Assembly: GCA_050951405.1 (NCBI GenBank)
Contig: JBMNIZ010000013.1
Coordinates: 62,001 to 126,000 of the forward strand
Direction of reading: 5' to 3'
Length of the DNA stretch: 64,000 nt
Origin: JBMNIZ01 sp050951405
GTDB lineage: Bacteria; Bacillota; DULZ01
Shown here: positions 20,907-30,851 of the stretch, piece after piece
Position numbering within the stretch: position 1 is the first letter of the stretch
Layout: each line of letters opens with the position of its first letter
The notes under the pieces: generated by a model
Database searches by the model: none
What the model was told of the DNA's origin: nothing
What the model saw: the letters and a program-made list of their open reading frames with translations, nothing else
Made by a program: the position numbers and the translations under genes

Positions 20907-21066
20907 TGAGTTTTTCCCTCCATTATTTATTCGATTAATATTATTCTTGCCGGACGGTCATATTCCTGCCGATGATGCCCGGCAGCAGGCCAATTAGCCG
21001 GTTAAAATATTTGAGGAGATCTTCCAGTCTATTTTGCCATGGATTGACAAAGATTATGACCGGAAG

Positions 21067-21097
21067 AAAAAAAAGAGGCCGCTAAACACGGCCCCTC
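21067..21097 (-). terminator. Terminator of the candidate small RNA
   Basis: The minus strand reads a GAGGGGCCG / CGGCCTC stem and then T8. It may also end readthrough from the peptidase gene upstream. Confidence 0.7.
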
Positions 21098-21267
21098 TCC
21101 GCCGGGCCTTTTAACGTCATGCCCAGGACCACCTACAGCAGCCCTTTTCGCAATGGGCTACAGGCCTTAACATATACCGTCTTCTGAGCAAAACTTATCC
21201 TCCTTTCCTTCCTGCTCTACAGAACATATTTATATGGCCTATTGCGCATCTCATGACTATTCCCTTT
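21067..21267 (-). ncRNA. Candidate structured small RNA of about 200 nt
   Basis: A minus-strand -10 like TATGATAAAAT lies at 21274-21284, with TTGTAT about 15-17 bases before it. Some 200 bases later is a terminator stem GAGGCCG/CGGCCCCTC followed by T8. Between them are several complementary segments: GGCC-ATAT against ATATG-TTAAGGCC closing a hairpin with GAGCA/TGCTC at its tip, and AGCCC/GGGCT. An AAGGAAAGGAGG stretch lies in the apical loop, but no frame follows it. The size and lack of a coding frame would suit a 6S-type RNA, but I cannot match its conserved elements, so no family is assigned. Confidence 0.4.
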
Positions 21268-21364
21268 ATGCCAATTTTATCATAAGGGCAGGAATATATA
21301 CAAGAAAATTCGGGCAATTACGAAGAAGACTTGGGACTTTTCGGGTCGATGTGGACATCGACCC

Positions 21365-22240
21365 TTACATGTTCCGCCCATGGCAGGCGTAAAACCCTTT
21401 TTTAAATTCTTCCCAGCCTTGCCCTGTCACTGCTTTCAGGGCCTCTCCAATTTCTTTTCCCTGGCCAAGCTGGTCCAGAATGTCCAGGACACCGGAAAAA
21501 CCATATCCCTGGACAATATAGTCCACCAGCAGCAGCGACTGCCGATAAGCCAGGTTCTGATCGGGAAGAAGATCAAAACCCGTATCCATCTCCTCCACGG
21601 GATAGAAAACCGACCCGGCCATATCCGGGCCCTCAAATTCACAGCCCGTCACCTTTCTTTCCACATAAAGGGCAATGCCTTCGGTTAACCAACGGGGGTA
21701 ATTGCCGCCGGCCCGGTAATCCACCAAGAGATGGGCAAACTCATGAGCCAAGGGTCCCCTCTCCTTAAAAATCAGTTCCCGGTTTTCCTCCTCCTCGATC
21801 CAGACCTCCGGTGATAAAATGCGAATGGCCCCGGCCCAGTAAACCCCCATGGCATTCACATCCCCATCCCAGCCAAAACTCCTATTCAAAGAAATCCTGG
21901 TGGGATAGATCAAGATGGGCACCGGTTCCTCGGGAATATATCCCATCAAATCCACCACGGGGTAATATATTTCCTCGGCCGTATTCAGGACCAGCCTGGC
22001 CACCTCTCCATCCACCGGCTGGTATTTAACCCGAAAATGCTCTCCCTCGAGGGAATACCAGTTCCAGGTCTTCAGTTCCAGGGAATTCCTGGCCACATCT
22101 CTGAGCAGGGCATAAGCGTACGCTCTTGGCAGCATTGGGTTCTTAAATGAAATAACCAGCAATACGACGGCGCCGGCTATCATCAAGTTGATCAACAACT
22201 TGAGCAGCAGGCGCAGGAATCTCCTGATTCTGCCTCCCAT
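21365..22240 (-). CDS. Membrane-anchored gluzincin metallopeptidase (peptidase MA family-like)
   Basis: The product is 291 residues with one N-terminal membrane helix (LLINLMIAGAVVLLVISF) and an extracellular domain. The zinc motif HEFAH (HExxH) at about residue 165 is followed after some 20 residues by WLTEGIALYVE, whose glutamate is the third ligand in gluzincins. Upstream, YFRV-like strands and EEIYYPVVDLMGYIP match the peptidase MA layout. The role is probably cell-surface proteolysis; the substrate is unknown. It is intact and stands alone between the candidate RNA and the cytochrome c maturation locus. Confidence 0.75.
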   Translation of the reverse strand: MGGRIRRFLRLLLKLLINLMIAGAVVLLVISFKNPMLPRAYAYALLRDVARNSLELKTWNWYSLEGEHFRVKYQPVDGEVARLVLNTAEEIYYPVVDLMGYIPEEPVPILIYPTRISLNRSFGWDGDVNAMGVYWAGAIRILSPEVWIEEEENRELIFKERGPLAHEFAHLLVDYRAGGNYPRWLTEGIALYVERKVTGCEFEGPDMAGSVFYPVEEMDTGFDLLPDQNLAYRQSLLLVDYIVQGYGFSGVLDILDQLGQGKEIGEALKAVTGQGWEEFKKGFYACHGRNM

Positions 22241-22382
22241 CCAGGCTCCCCTCCCCGCTTCCTCTTCCTTTTGTGGTCACGGGTAAGAATCTCTTTCAAC
22301 CCGGACCAAACTGCTTGCAAGGTTTCTCCCACTTTATATTATACTAAGGGAGGGAGGCCTGTTCATTGGTAATAAAAGCTAC

Positions 22383-22426
22383 AAAAAAGCCCGTTCCCGG
22401 GAGCATTCTTCTTCCCGGTAACGGGC
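22383..22426 (-). terminator. Terminator of the ccm locus
   Basis: On the minus strand GCCCGTTACCGGGA pairs with TCCCGGGAACGGGC, then T6 follows. It lies 20 bp beyond the ccmD stop and closes the long minus-strand ccm operon. Confidence 0.9.
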
Positions 22427-22446
22427 CTCCTTTACTCTGCCCTGAT

Positions 22447-22596
22447 TTAAGATGTTTTTTTTCCCAACAGATCGCCAACAGCCTTCTGCAAAGAAAAGAG
22501 CTCCCTTTCCAGTTTTCTTTGCCGGCTGCCCAGCAACAGCGTATAAGCGAAAATGGCAATCCAAACCAGGCTGTAGGCTGCCCACACATATTTCAT
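22447..22596 (-). CDS. ccmD: CcmD-like small membrane protein (49 aa)
   Basis: The frame opens MKYVWAAYSLVWIAIFAYTL, one membrane helix with the Y-W-x-A-Y start typical of CcmD, then a charged helical tail ending GKKTS. CcmD helps release haem-loaded CcmE from the CcmABC complex. AGAAGG precedes the ATG, which lies 12 bp downstream of the ccmC stop. The reading frame is intact. Assignment rests on size, topology and position, since CcmD sequences diverge greatly. Confidence 0.7.
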   Translation of the reverse strand: MKYVWAAYSLVWIAIFAYTLLLGSRQRKLERELFSLQKAVGDLLGKKTS

Positions 22597-22608
22597 CCTT
22601 CTTCCCCC

Positions 22609-23280
22609 CTAATCCAGGTAGTCCCGCACGGCATTTTTTATTTCCTCCCACCTGGCCCTGCAGTTCTCAAAATAAAGAGACTGCAGCATCAGATAGACAT
22701 AGAGGCTGGTAAAGGCAATCACGGTAATAATCAGGGCGTGGAGCATCAGCGGATGCAAACCGCCACCACCTCTGCCGAACACCACCGGGTGACTGAGACG
22801 CCACAAGTGAACGGAATAATAGACGATGGGGACATTCAGAAAAGCGATAATCCCGAAAACTGCACTTAAAGTGGCCTTCCGGTGGTCTTCTTCAACAGCT
22901 CCCCTGAGGAAAAAGTAAGCCAGGTAAATGAACCATAGAACCAGGGTGGTGGTCAGGCGGGGCTCCCAATTCCACCAGGTATTCCAGGCGCTTTTAGCCC
23001 AGATGGGGCCGGTCACCAGCACCAAAGTGACGAATAAAACACCGATCTCCCCGCTGGCCCGTCCCAGCCGGTCCCATTTCAGATCCCGGGTCTTCAGGTA
23101 AAGGATGCTGGCGAAAAAAACAACCAGTAAAGTCAAAGCGGCATTCCAGGCCACCCCCACATGGACATAAAATATTTTCTGTGCTTCCCTCATCACTTTT
23201 TCCATGGGCGCATAAAGAAAAATGGCGTACATGGAAGCCAGCATCAAGACGAAAGTCAGCCAGCCCACCACAGAGTGCAA
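22609..23280 (-). CDS. ccmC: Haem exporter protein CcmC
   Basis: CcmC is the six-helix membrane protein that loads haem on CcmE. It has the tryptophan-rich WWD signature WNTWWNWEPRLTTTLVLW between helices, with conserved histidines in YVHVGVAWN and YYSVHLWR. It is about 224 residues and intact. The apparent start is TTG 23280 after AAAAAGGA. In-frame sequence continues upstream (VDWWQREKGS) without a standard start codon. The spacing to the ccmB stop is tight, as in an operon. Confidence 0.88.
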   Translation of the reverse strand: MHSVVGWLTFVLMLASMYAIFLYAPMEKVMREAQKIFYVHVGVAWNAALTLLVVFFASILYLKTRDLKWDRLGRASGEIGVLFVTLVLVTGPIWAKSAWNTWWNWEPRLTTTLVLWFIYLAYFFLRGAVEEDHRKATLSAVFGIIAFLNVPIVYYSVHLWRLSHPVVFGRGGGGLHPLMLHALIITVIAFTSLYVYLMLQSLYFENCRARWEEIKNAVRDYLD

Positions 23281-23306
23281 AGATCCTTTTTCCCTCTGCC
23301 ACCAGT

Positions 23307-23989
23307 CTACACCTCCAGTACATACTCAAAAAGCAGCCAGGGCACCACCAAAAAAATACCGTCATAGACAGCCAGGAGCCTGAGCCAGACCGTGATCTCC
23401 CCCGTTACGGGGCCTCCCGGCAAGGATCAGGGAAGATGCTTTCACTGCTCCGATCAACACCGGCACCAGAACGGGAAAAAGAATCAGCGGCAGTAAAATC
23501 TCGCTGGCCCGGGCATGGGCCGCCAGGGCTGCCAGGAAAGTACCGATGAGACAAAACCCCAGGGAACCTAAAAAGAGAGTGAGAATAAAAAGACCACCGG
23601 GAACCAGGAAAGGGAAAATCAAAAAACACAAAGAACAGGGGCAGCGCTGCCAATTCCATTACTCCCATCAAAAAAAGACTCCCCAGGACTTTGCCGAAGT
23701 AAATGGATACCGGCTCCAAAGGAGCCAGGAGCAGACCCATCAGACAATCCTGCTGCCGCTCCCCCACAAAAGAGCGGTTCAGACCCACAACCCCGGCAAA
23801 AGCAAAGGCCACCCAGATCATGCCGGGAAATACCTGCCGGGTGGTTTCCCGGGCAGGCTGGAAGGCAAAGGCGAAAACCACCACTACCAGCAGGGCAAAA
23901 ATGAGCATTGCACTCAAGATCTGTTTGGAGCGCAGTTCCAGGATCAAGTCTTTCCAAAAAATCTGCCCCGCTTTGCCAAAGGTCCTCAT
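23307..23989 (-). pseudogene. ccmB: Haem exporter protein CcmB, two frameshifts
   Basis: CcmB is the membrane partner of the CcmA ATPase. The first part (FWKDLILELRSKQILSAML, FPGMIWVAFAFAGVVGLNRS, the LLLAPLEPVSIYFGKVL stretch) is typical. The frame changes near 23615 inside FPFPGSRW and again near 23400. The last part reads GEITVWLRLLAVYDGIFL and ends FEYVLEV. The corrected length is about 227 residues, the family norm. Its ATG overlaps the end of ccmA by four bases, so translation is probably coupled. Confidence 0.82.
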
Positions 23990-24690
23990 GGAACCCCCCC
24001 CACATGGCGGCGGTAAAGCTCCTTGAACAGGTCCAAAGTTAAAGTACCTGTGGCACCTTCAAAGACCAGCCTTCCCTTATCCATGATCAGAACCCGATCA
24101 CTTAGTTCTAAACCCTGTTCGTAGTTGTGGGTGATCATGAAGATGGTCCGCCCGCTGTCGTGCAAACGAGCCAGAACCCTGTTCAGAATATCAATGGCCT
24201 GCTGATCTAAGCCCGTATAAGGCTCATCTAGGAAAAGAACGGAGGGCTGGTGCAGAATCGCCCGGGCAATGGACAAGCGTTGCTGCATACCCCGGGAGAA
24301 AGTCCGCACCGGATCGTCGAGCACGTACGGCAGGCCCACTTCCGCCAAGACCTCCTCCACTCGCTGCTTCCAGTTCCGCACATCATATAGTTTACTATAA
24401 AAAGCCAGGTTCTCAAAGGCGGTCAGATTGTCGTACAAAAAAGTATGATGAGAAATAACTCCTATCTGCCTGCGCACCTCCGGGGAGCAATCAGCGGCGG
24501 AAACGCCCCCGATGAAAACTTCCCCTGCGGAAGGCTTGGTCACCAAGGATAAAATCTTTAACAAAGTAGTCTTCCCGGCTCCGTTGGGACCCAGGACGGT
24601 GACATACTCCCCCGGACCGATGGTGAGATTGATCCCCCGCAGAATTGTTTTGCCGCCCAACTCTTTGCAGACATTTACAGCTTTGATGAT
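23986..24690 (-). CDS. ccmA: Haem exporter ATP-binding protein CcmA
   Basis: This ABC ATPase powers release of haem-CcmE. It shows Walker A GPNGAGKTT, the Q-loop region, the signature FSRGMQQRLSIARA, Walker B PSVLFLDEPYTGLD and the H-loop ITHNYEQG. The first family-like residues (IKAVNVCKELGG) lie before the first standard in-frame start, TTG 24660. The only upstream start candidates are ATC codons at 24690 and 24687. Either a rare start is used or a base is wrong. I extend the call to 24690 for this reason. The reading frame is otherwise intact. Confidence 0.85.
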   Translation of the reverse strand: MIKAVNVCKELGGKTILRGINLTIGPGEYVTVLGPNGAGKTTLLKILSLVTKPSAGEVFIGGVSAADCSPEVRRQIGVISHHTFLYDNLTAFENLAFYSKLYDVRNWKQRVEEVLAEVGLPYVLDDPVRTFSRGMQQRLSIARAILHQPSVLFLDEPYTGLDQQAIDILNRVLARLHDSGRTIFMITHNYEQGLELSDRVLIMDKGRLVFEGATGTLTLDLFKELYRRHVGGVP

Positions 24691-24702
24691 GGGAGACGCC
24701 CC

Positions 24703-25641
24703 CTATTCCGAAAAGCTTCTTAAGCGCACTCTCACTTCTATCAGTTTCTTTTTGCAAAAATCCAGTAGCTTGCTGTGCTCCTCCGGGGCAAGGGATCCTG
24801 CGGCCAGCTGCTCTTCCAATTCCAGAATTTTTCTTTTCAAGACCTTTTCCTCCAACTGTAAGCTCTGGAGCAATTCTTCCCCGGCCTCTGCCGGAGAATT
24901 CGCCCCCTGTTGCTGAGATTTTCTGGCCCTGGACCAAAACAAAGCGCCTAAAGGAAAGGCTAATGATACCAAGATCAGGAAGCCCAGCAAAGGCGCCTGC
25001 CGCCGGAGAGAAACCGGCCCCCGGAAATCCGCGGCAGGCCCCCCTGTTCCCGGAGCAGGCATCATTTCAGCCGCCTCTGCCAGAGAGGGGATCACCGCCA
25101 TGGCCATACTGGCCCCCTCCGGCAGGTCAGAAGCCGTATAAACCCGGAAATGAAAATCTCCCATGGCCAATATTCCCTGGTCAAGCAGGTCCTGGCTGAC
25201 TACTTTCAGCCGGTCCTCTTCACTCATGACAAAAAACTGTTCAGTGGCATAAGGGAACCCTTTCTCAATGAGATAATGCTCGTTGTCCCCGGTCAGTTCC
25301 AGCTGGTAAGACAGGCTATAAGTAGAAGTTCCCTGCGGCAGCGGCTGTTTGAGAATCAGTTCATTTCCTTCCAGCACCACTTGCTCCGGATCAATGCCGG
25401 TCCCGTATGCCAAATGCTGATAACCTGCCGGAAGAAAAAAACGCAAACCCTCCCGGCCCTCGGCCTCAGAGTCCGGATTATGCAGGGCATAGGTTTCCAC
25501 CAGCTGCAGTTTATGATCAGCGGTAAGAGAAAGCCGCAGGTGATGCACTTCCACCGTAATGTTTTCAGCCCAAGCCGGTTCCTGCCAGACCAGGGCCAAA
25601 ACAAAAACCCAAAAAAGTGCTTTTTGCCAAAAGCTCATCAT
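24703..25641 (-). CDS. Hypothetical signal-anchored membrane protein in the ccm locus
   Basis: The 312-residue product has a signal peptide (MMSFWQKALFWVFVLALVWQ). It continues with an extracytoplasmic domain of beta-rich sequence including EGREGLRFFLPAGYQHLAYG and GTSTYSLSYQLEL, and one membrane helix (LLGFLILVSLAFPLGALFW). The cytosolic tail is coiled-coil-like (EEKVLKRKILELEEQLAAG). No named family is recognised. It has the same layout as the protein at 28596-29522 at the other end of the locus. Position inside the operon suggests a part in cytochrome c maturation or membrane delivery of a partner. Confidence 0.7.
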   Translation of the reverse strand: MMSFWQKALFWVFVLALVWQEPAWAENITVEVHHLRLSLTADHKLQLVETYALHNPDSEAEGREGLRFFLPAGYQHLAYGTGIDPEQVVLEGNELILKQPLPQGTSTYSLSYQLELTGDNEHYLIEKGFPYATEQFFVMSEEDRLKVVSQDLLDQGILAMGDFHFRVYTASDLPEGASMAMAVIPSLAEAAEMMPAPGTGGPAADFRGPVSLRRQAPLLGFLILVSLAFPLGALFWSRARKSQQQGANSPAEAGEELLQSLQLEEKVLKRKILELEEQLAAGSLAPEEHSKLLDFCKKKLIEVRVRLRSFSE

Positions 25642-25655
25642 TTCACCTCAGGCCT

Positions 25656-26048
25656 TTAGCCCTTGTTCCTCAGGGCCATCTGTTCTCTGATTTCAGCCAG
25701 TTCCCGCTCCAGCTCCGCTTCTATCTCCGCCTCTATTTCTTTTCTGCTTTTCAGCTTTTCCGCCTGTTGGGATTTCTCCCTTTTCTTCAAAATTTCCATG
25801 GCCTGACCCTGATAATGCTGCCGCAACTCTCGGTAATCGGAGTGGGCCAGCTTGCCCATCTGATAATCAAATTCTATTTCGGCCAGAGCGGAAAACACGG
25901 ACTCTTGCCGGCTCCCAGGCGCGGATTTTCCTTTCTCTTGCTCCCCCGGCTGCCGGCCCTCCTCTTCCCCTTTGAAAAGGGGGGCGCCAATCAAATAAAT
26001 GGTGACGGCCAATAATAAAGACCCGCCTACCAGTGTTACGGCACTCAT
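25656..26048 (-). CDS. CcmI-like membrane protein with coiled coil
   Basis: From ATG 26048, preceded by AAAGGAGAT, the product has one N-terminal membrane helix (VTLVGGSLLLAVTIYLIG) and a charged linker. The segment IEFDYQMGKLAHSDYRELRQHY resembles the family pattern E-x-D-x(3)-GKL-x(2)-x-DY-x-x-L found in CcmI-type cytochrome c maturation proteins. The tail is strongly helical and acidic/basic. The frame reaches 26081, but the extra 11 residues lack a ribosome site. It is intact and lies between ccmF and the signal-anchored protein. Confidence 0.65.
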   Translation of the reverse strand: MSAVTLVGGSLLLAVTIYLIGAPLFKGEEEGRQPGEQEKGKSAPGSRQESVFSALAEIEFDYQMGKLAHSDYRELRQHYQGQAMEILKKREKSQQAEKLKSRKEIEAEIEAELERELAEIREQMALRNKG

Positions 26049-26093
26049 AGTCCATCTCCTTTCCTTCTTCACCCCAGGCATAGATATGCTCCC

Positions 26094-28070
<1,977 letters not shown>

Positions 28071-28123
28071 GATCGCTTCCTCCACGCCTCCTTCCGGAAC
28101 CAGAGAATTTCCGGCAGACTGAA

Positions 28124-28525
28124 CTACTCGGCAGCCTCATACTTGGAAGGACACCGGGTTTCCACTTTTTCCGCCTGGAAAACCCCCTGCTCCATGTCGT
28201 AATAGCCCTCGCAAGATCACCTCAGTGTACCGGGATGGTCCAGGTTATCCGGGGGTACGTCATGGTGAATGACCGGCACCTTCACCCTGCCGTCGGTCAC
28301 TTCAAAGCGCAGCTCCACCTTCTTTCCATCCCAAGCGAATGGAATCGGGCACCACCGCACCTTCCAGCCAGTAAGTATTTGCCCGTCAAAAGTTTCCCCT
28401 TTTCCCACCAGATCAGAAAGGGTGACCTGAAAACCCGCATTAAGCCCAAAACCTGAAACCAGCAGGTAAAGAAGAGCGCCTACCACCAGCAGAATGCCGA
28501 TGGTCATTTTCTGCTTTTTCTTCAA
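28124..28525 (-). pseudogene. ccmE: Haem chaperone CcmE, frameshifted
   Basis: CcmE binds haem covalently outside the membrane and passes it to CcmF. The N-terminal helix (MTIGILLVVGALLYLLVSGF) is followed by VTLSDLVGKGETFDGQ, VELRFEVTDG and VPVIHHDVPPD, where a histidine stands at the haem-attachment position. The frame leaves register in the WKVRWCP region and again near 28220, after which GYYDMEQGVFQAEKVE and the typical CPSKYEAAE end follow. The corrected length is about 134 residues. It is the first ccm gene after the upstream membrane-protein gene. Confidence 0.8.
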
Positions 28526-28595
28526 GTTTGTGCACCCCCGCAGTCCCTCTCAACGGGATCAGAGTTTCCTCCCAAAGGAAATTGCCATCTTTTTT

Positions 28596-29522
28596 TCACC
28601 TGGTCCCTTTTCTGGCGGATTTACCCATCTTTTTCGTTGATCTGGCTTCTTTCCCTTTAATGGGAAGTTTTCCTTTCGGCCCGGATCGGAAAATCAAGAA
28701 CATGGTAATCACCAGAATGACCAAAAAAGCTCCCAAAAGAATGGCGATGGCCCCCGTCTTCATTCCTTTTTCTTCGGCGGCTGAGGCCTCCTCCACCATC
28801 ACTTCCGGCTTGATGGAAGGCTCATTGTCTGCTTTAGTATAAGCAAGCTGAAAAGTCATCTCCCTGTTTTCCGGCAAATCCAGGTACTCATAGGTAAAGA
28901 CATTGAAACCTTCGTCATCCGTATACTTTCCATCCGCTTCAGGCTGCAAGCGAAAATCAGTGGAATTCAAAGGCTGTCTGATCTCCAGATTGAATTTCTT
29001 CACTGGAAATCCAACATTAAAATGCACAAGGAAATCTCTGGCTCCTCCTTCCTGGAAGGGAAGAGAGCGATATTCCAAGAGAAGAGATAATTCCTCCCCC
29101 GGCTCCAAAGGATTTTCCCGCTGATAAATAACTAACTGTCGATCCTCTTCCTCTGCCAGCTCATAATATTGAGGTATGATCCCGTTTTGGACTTCCGCCA
29201 AGCTGATGGATCTAACTTCCCGGGGGATTTCAAATACTATTTCCCCGTCAAAGACCTTCCCGGTATCATTGACCAGGACCCCGGTTAGATTGACCACCAC
29301 ATCAGCCGCATAGTGTTCAGGCCAGACGGAAGCATAGAGTTCCCGGTATGAGGGCACTTGCTGCCGGGCTTGGACCGGATCATTCCCCAGGGCCAAAATG
29401 GTAAGCAAAAATGAAAAAAACAATACAAAAAAAGCGGTCTGACCCATACTGCCCTTTTTTATCCCGGCACCGCCAAGGATCGTCTTCAGGGCAAGGCTCA
29501 CACGCATACAGGCGTTTCCCAT
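28596..29522 (-). CDS. Hypothetical signal-anchored membrane protein upstream of ccmE
   Basis: The 308-residue product has a hydrophobic signal (AFFVLFFSFLLTILALG) about 28 residues in and an extracytoplasmic domain with EIVFEIPREVRSISLAEV and LEPGEELSLLLEYRSL. One membrane helix (GAIAILLGAFLVILVITMFLI) and a basic cytosolic tail rich in Lys/Gly/Ser follow. Layout and several strand patterns match the protein at 24703-25641, so the two may be distant paralogues. AGGAGAGG precedes ATG 29522. A start at the internal Met before GQTAFF would give a more usual signal peptide. Function is unknown; operon position suggests a link to c-type cytochromes. Confidence 0.65.
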   Translation of the reverse strand: MGNACMRVSLALKTILGGAGIKKGSMGQTAFFVLFFSFLLTILALGNDPVQARQQVPSYRELYASVWPEHYAADVVVNLTGVLVNDTGKVFDGEIVFEIPREVRSISLAEVQNGIIPQYYELAEEEDRQLVIYQRENPLEPGEELSLLLEYRSLPFQEGGARDFLVHFNVGFPVKKFNLEIRQPLNSTDFRLQPEADGKYTDDEGFNVFTYEYLDLPENREMTFQLAYTKADNEPSIKPEVMVEEASAAEEKGMKTGAIAILLGAFLVILVITMFLIFRSGPKGKLPIKGKEARSTKKMGKSARKGTR

Positions 29523-29702
29523 GAAAATCCTCTCCTGTCACTGCTGTTTCTTAGCTCAGCACAAATCGTTTGCTTTTCGTGCCGGCAAGAAATGCCACTT
29601 TTCTTTGCAAGAAAAACATAATATTCATTAGAAAAGAAGTTTCTCCCCCACCGGAAGAAACTCCTGCCGGGAAAAGAAGCATTTTTCAAAGGTTCTCCCC
29701 TT

Positions 29703-30620
29703 TTACAGGCCTGCCAAATAATGCTCCGCGCTGGCGGCGGCAATGGCTCCGTCGCCCACAGCCGTAGCCACCTGCCGGAAGAGAGTATTGCGCACATCCC
29801 CGGCGGCAAAGACTCCTTTCTGAGAAGTGCCCAAATAGGAGTTGGTGATAATCCAACCTTCCTCGTCAAGGGCTAGGGCTCCCTGCAAAAATTCCGTGTT
29901 AGGAACGGTGCCGATAAAGACAAACAAACCATCAAAAGCCTCTTCAAATTCCTCGCCGGTTTTTACGTTTTTCAATTTTAAACTGGCCAGCTTGTCCTGG
30001 CCGGAAATTTCCTTGACCACCGTATCCCAGCGAAAATCTATTTTCTCATTGGCCATGGCCCTCTTCTGCAGAATATCCACCGCCCTGAGCCGGTTCCGCC
30101 GGTGGATGATGACAACCTGGCGGGCAAAACGGGTGAGAAAGATGGCCTCCTCCACAGCAGCATCTCCGCCCCCCACCACTGCCACCTTCTTATTGCGAAA
30201 AAAAGCACCGTCACAAGTGGCACAATACGAAACGCCACGGCCCCGGAATTCTTCTTCCCCGGGCACCCCCAACTTCTTGGGCTGGGCTCCGCTGGCGATG
30301 ATTACGCTTCTGCCCCGGTATTGGCTGCCATCTTCACCGATGAGAAGCTTTTCCTCCCCGTCCAGCTGAACTCTTTGAATATTACCAGTGATGATTTCCA
30401 CTCCAAATCTTTCCGCCTGTTCCTGAAAAGCCTGCATCAATTCCGGGCCGCTGATCCCCTTAGGAAAACCGGGATAATTCTCGATCTCATTAGTCAGGAA
30501 AGCCTGGCCACCGGGAACGGCTCTCTCGATCAGGGCCACTTTTCGGCCTCCTCGCGCCCCGTAAATCCCCGCAGTCAAACCGGCAGGACCTCCTCCTACA
30601 ATCAAGATGTCATAGAGCAC
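29703..30620 (-). CDS. trxB: Thioredoxin-disulfide reductase
   Basis: This is a flavoprotein that reduces thioredoxin with NAD(P)H. It has the FAD Rossmann motif ILIVGGGPAGLTAGIYGARGG near residue 5, the redox-active CATC in GVSYCATCDGAFF, the second nucleotide motif VAVVGGGDAAVEEA and the C-terminal FAAGDVRN. GTG 30620 has AAGGAGG about ten bases upstream and gives 305 residues, the family length. The frame reaches 30734, but that extension has no site and no homology. It could supply reductant to the cytochrome c maturation pathway next door, though it is a housekeeping enzyme. Confidence 0.9.
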   Translation of the reverse strand: MLYDILIVGGGPAGLTAGIYGARGGRKVALIERAVPGGQAFLTNEIENYPGFPKGISGPELMQAFQEQAERFGVEIITGNIQRVQLDGEEKLLIGEDGSQYRGRSVIIASGAQPKKLGVPGEEEFRGRGVSYCATCDGAFFRNKKVAVVGGGDAAVEEAIFLTRFARQVVIIHRRNRLRAVDILQKRAMANEKIDFRWDTVVKEISGQDKLASLKLKNVKTGEEFEEAFDGLFVFIGTVPNTEFLQGALALDEEGWIITNSYLGTSQKGVFAAGDVRNTLFRQVATAVGDGAIAAASAEHYLAGL

Positions 30621-30814
30621 TTGTTTAACCCTCCTTTTTACGAGCTGCCTTCTCAATATCCTTCCACCGGCGGACAATTTTATGTCAAATAAAAAGCCGA
30701 TGACCTCCATCCCAGGCCAAAACCCCGGCCTCATCGCCGGGCGTTGACAGCCAACTGCTGGTTTATTTTAACGAATTGGCACCCTGTTTTCAACCATGCA
30801 TTTTTCCGCTGATG

Positions 30815-30847
30815 AAAAAAGCCCTTACCGGCTGACCCGGAAGGGCT
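30815..30847 (-). terminator. Terminator of the M23 peptidase gene
   Basis: Minus strand AGCCCTTCCGG pairs with CCGGTAAGGGCT and is followed by T6, five bases past the stop codon. Confidence 0.88.
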
Positions 30848-30851
30848 GCAA

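Larger units (their letters stand above)
20907..21364. other. 458-bp intergenic interval with RNA-like signals
   Basis: No coding frame is convincing. The part near 20910-21040 should hold the murA promoter. The part from 21067 to about 21305 has a minus-strand promoter-like element, a GC-rich stem-rich stretch and a terminator, described as the candidate RNA. Confidence 0.5.

Noticed and set aside
30660..30745. GC-rich inverted segments upstream of trxB as a riboswitch
   Set aside because: They form only an imperfect stem before T5 that is better read as a second terminator-like stem after the M23 gene. No known riboswitch core is visible.
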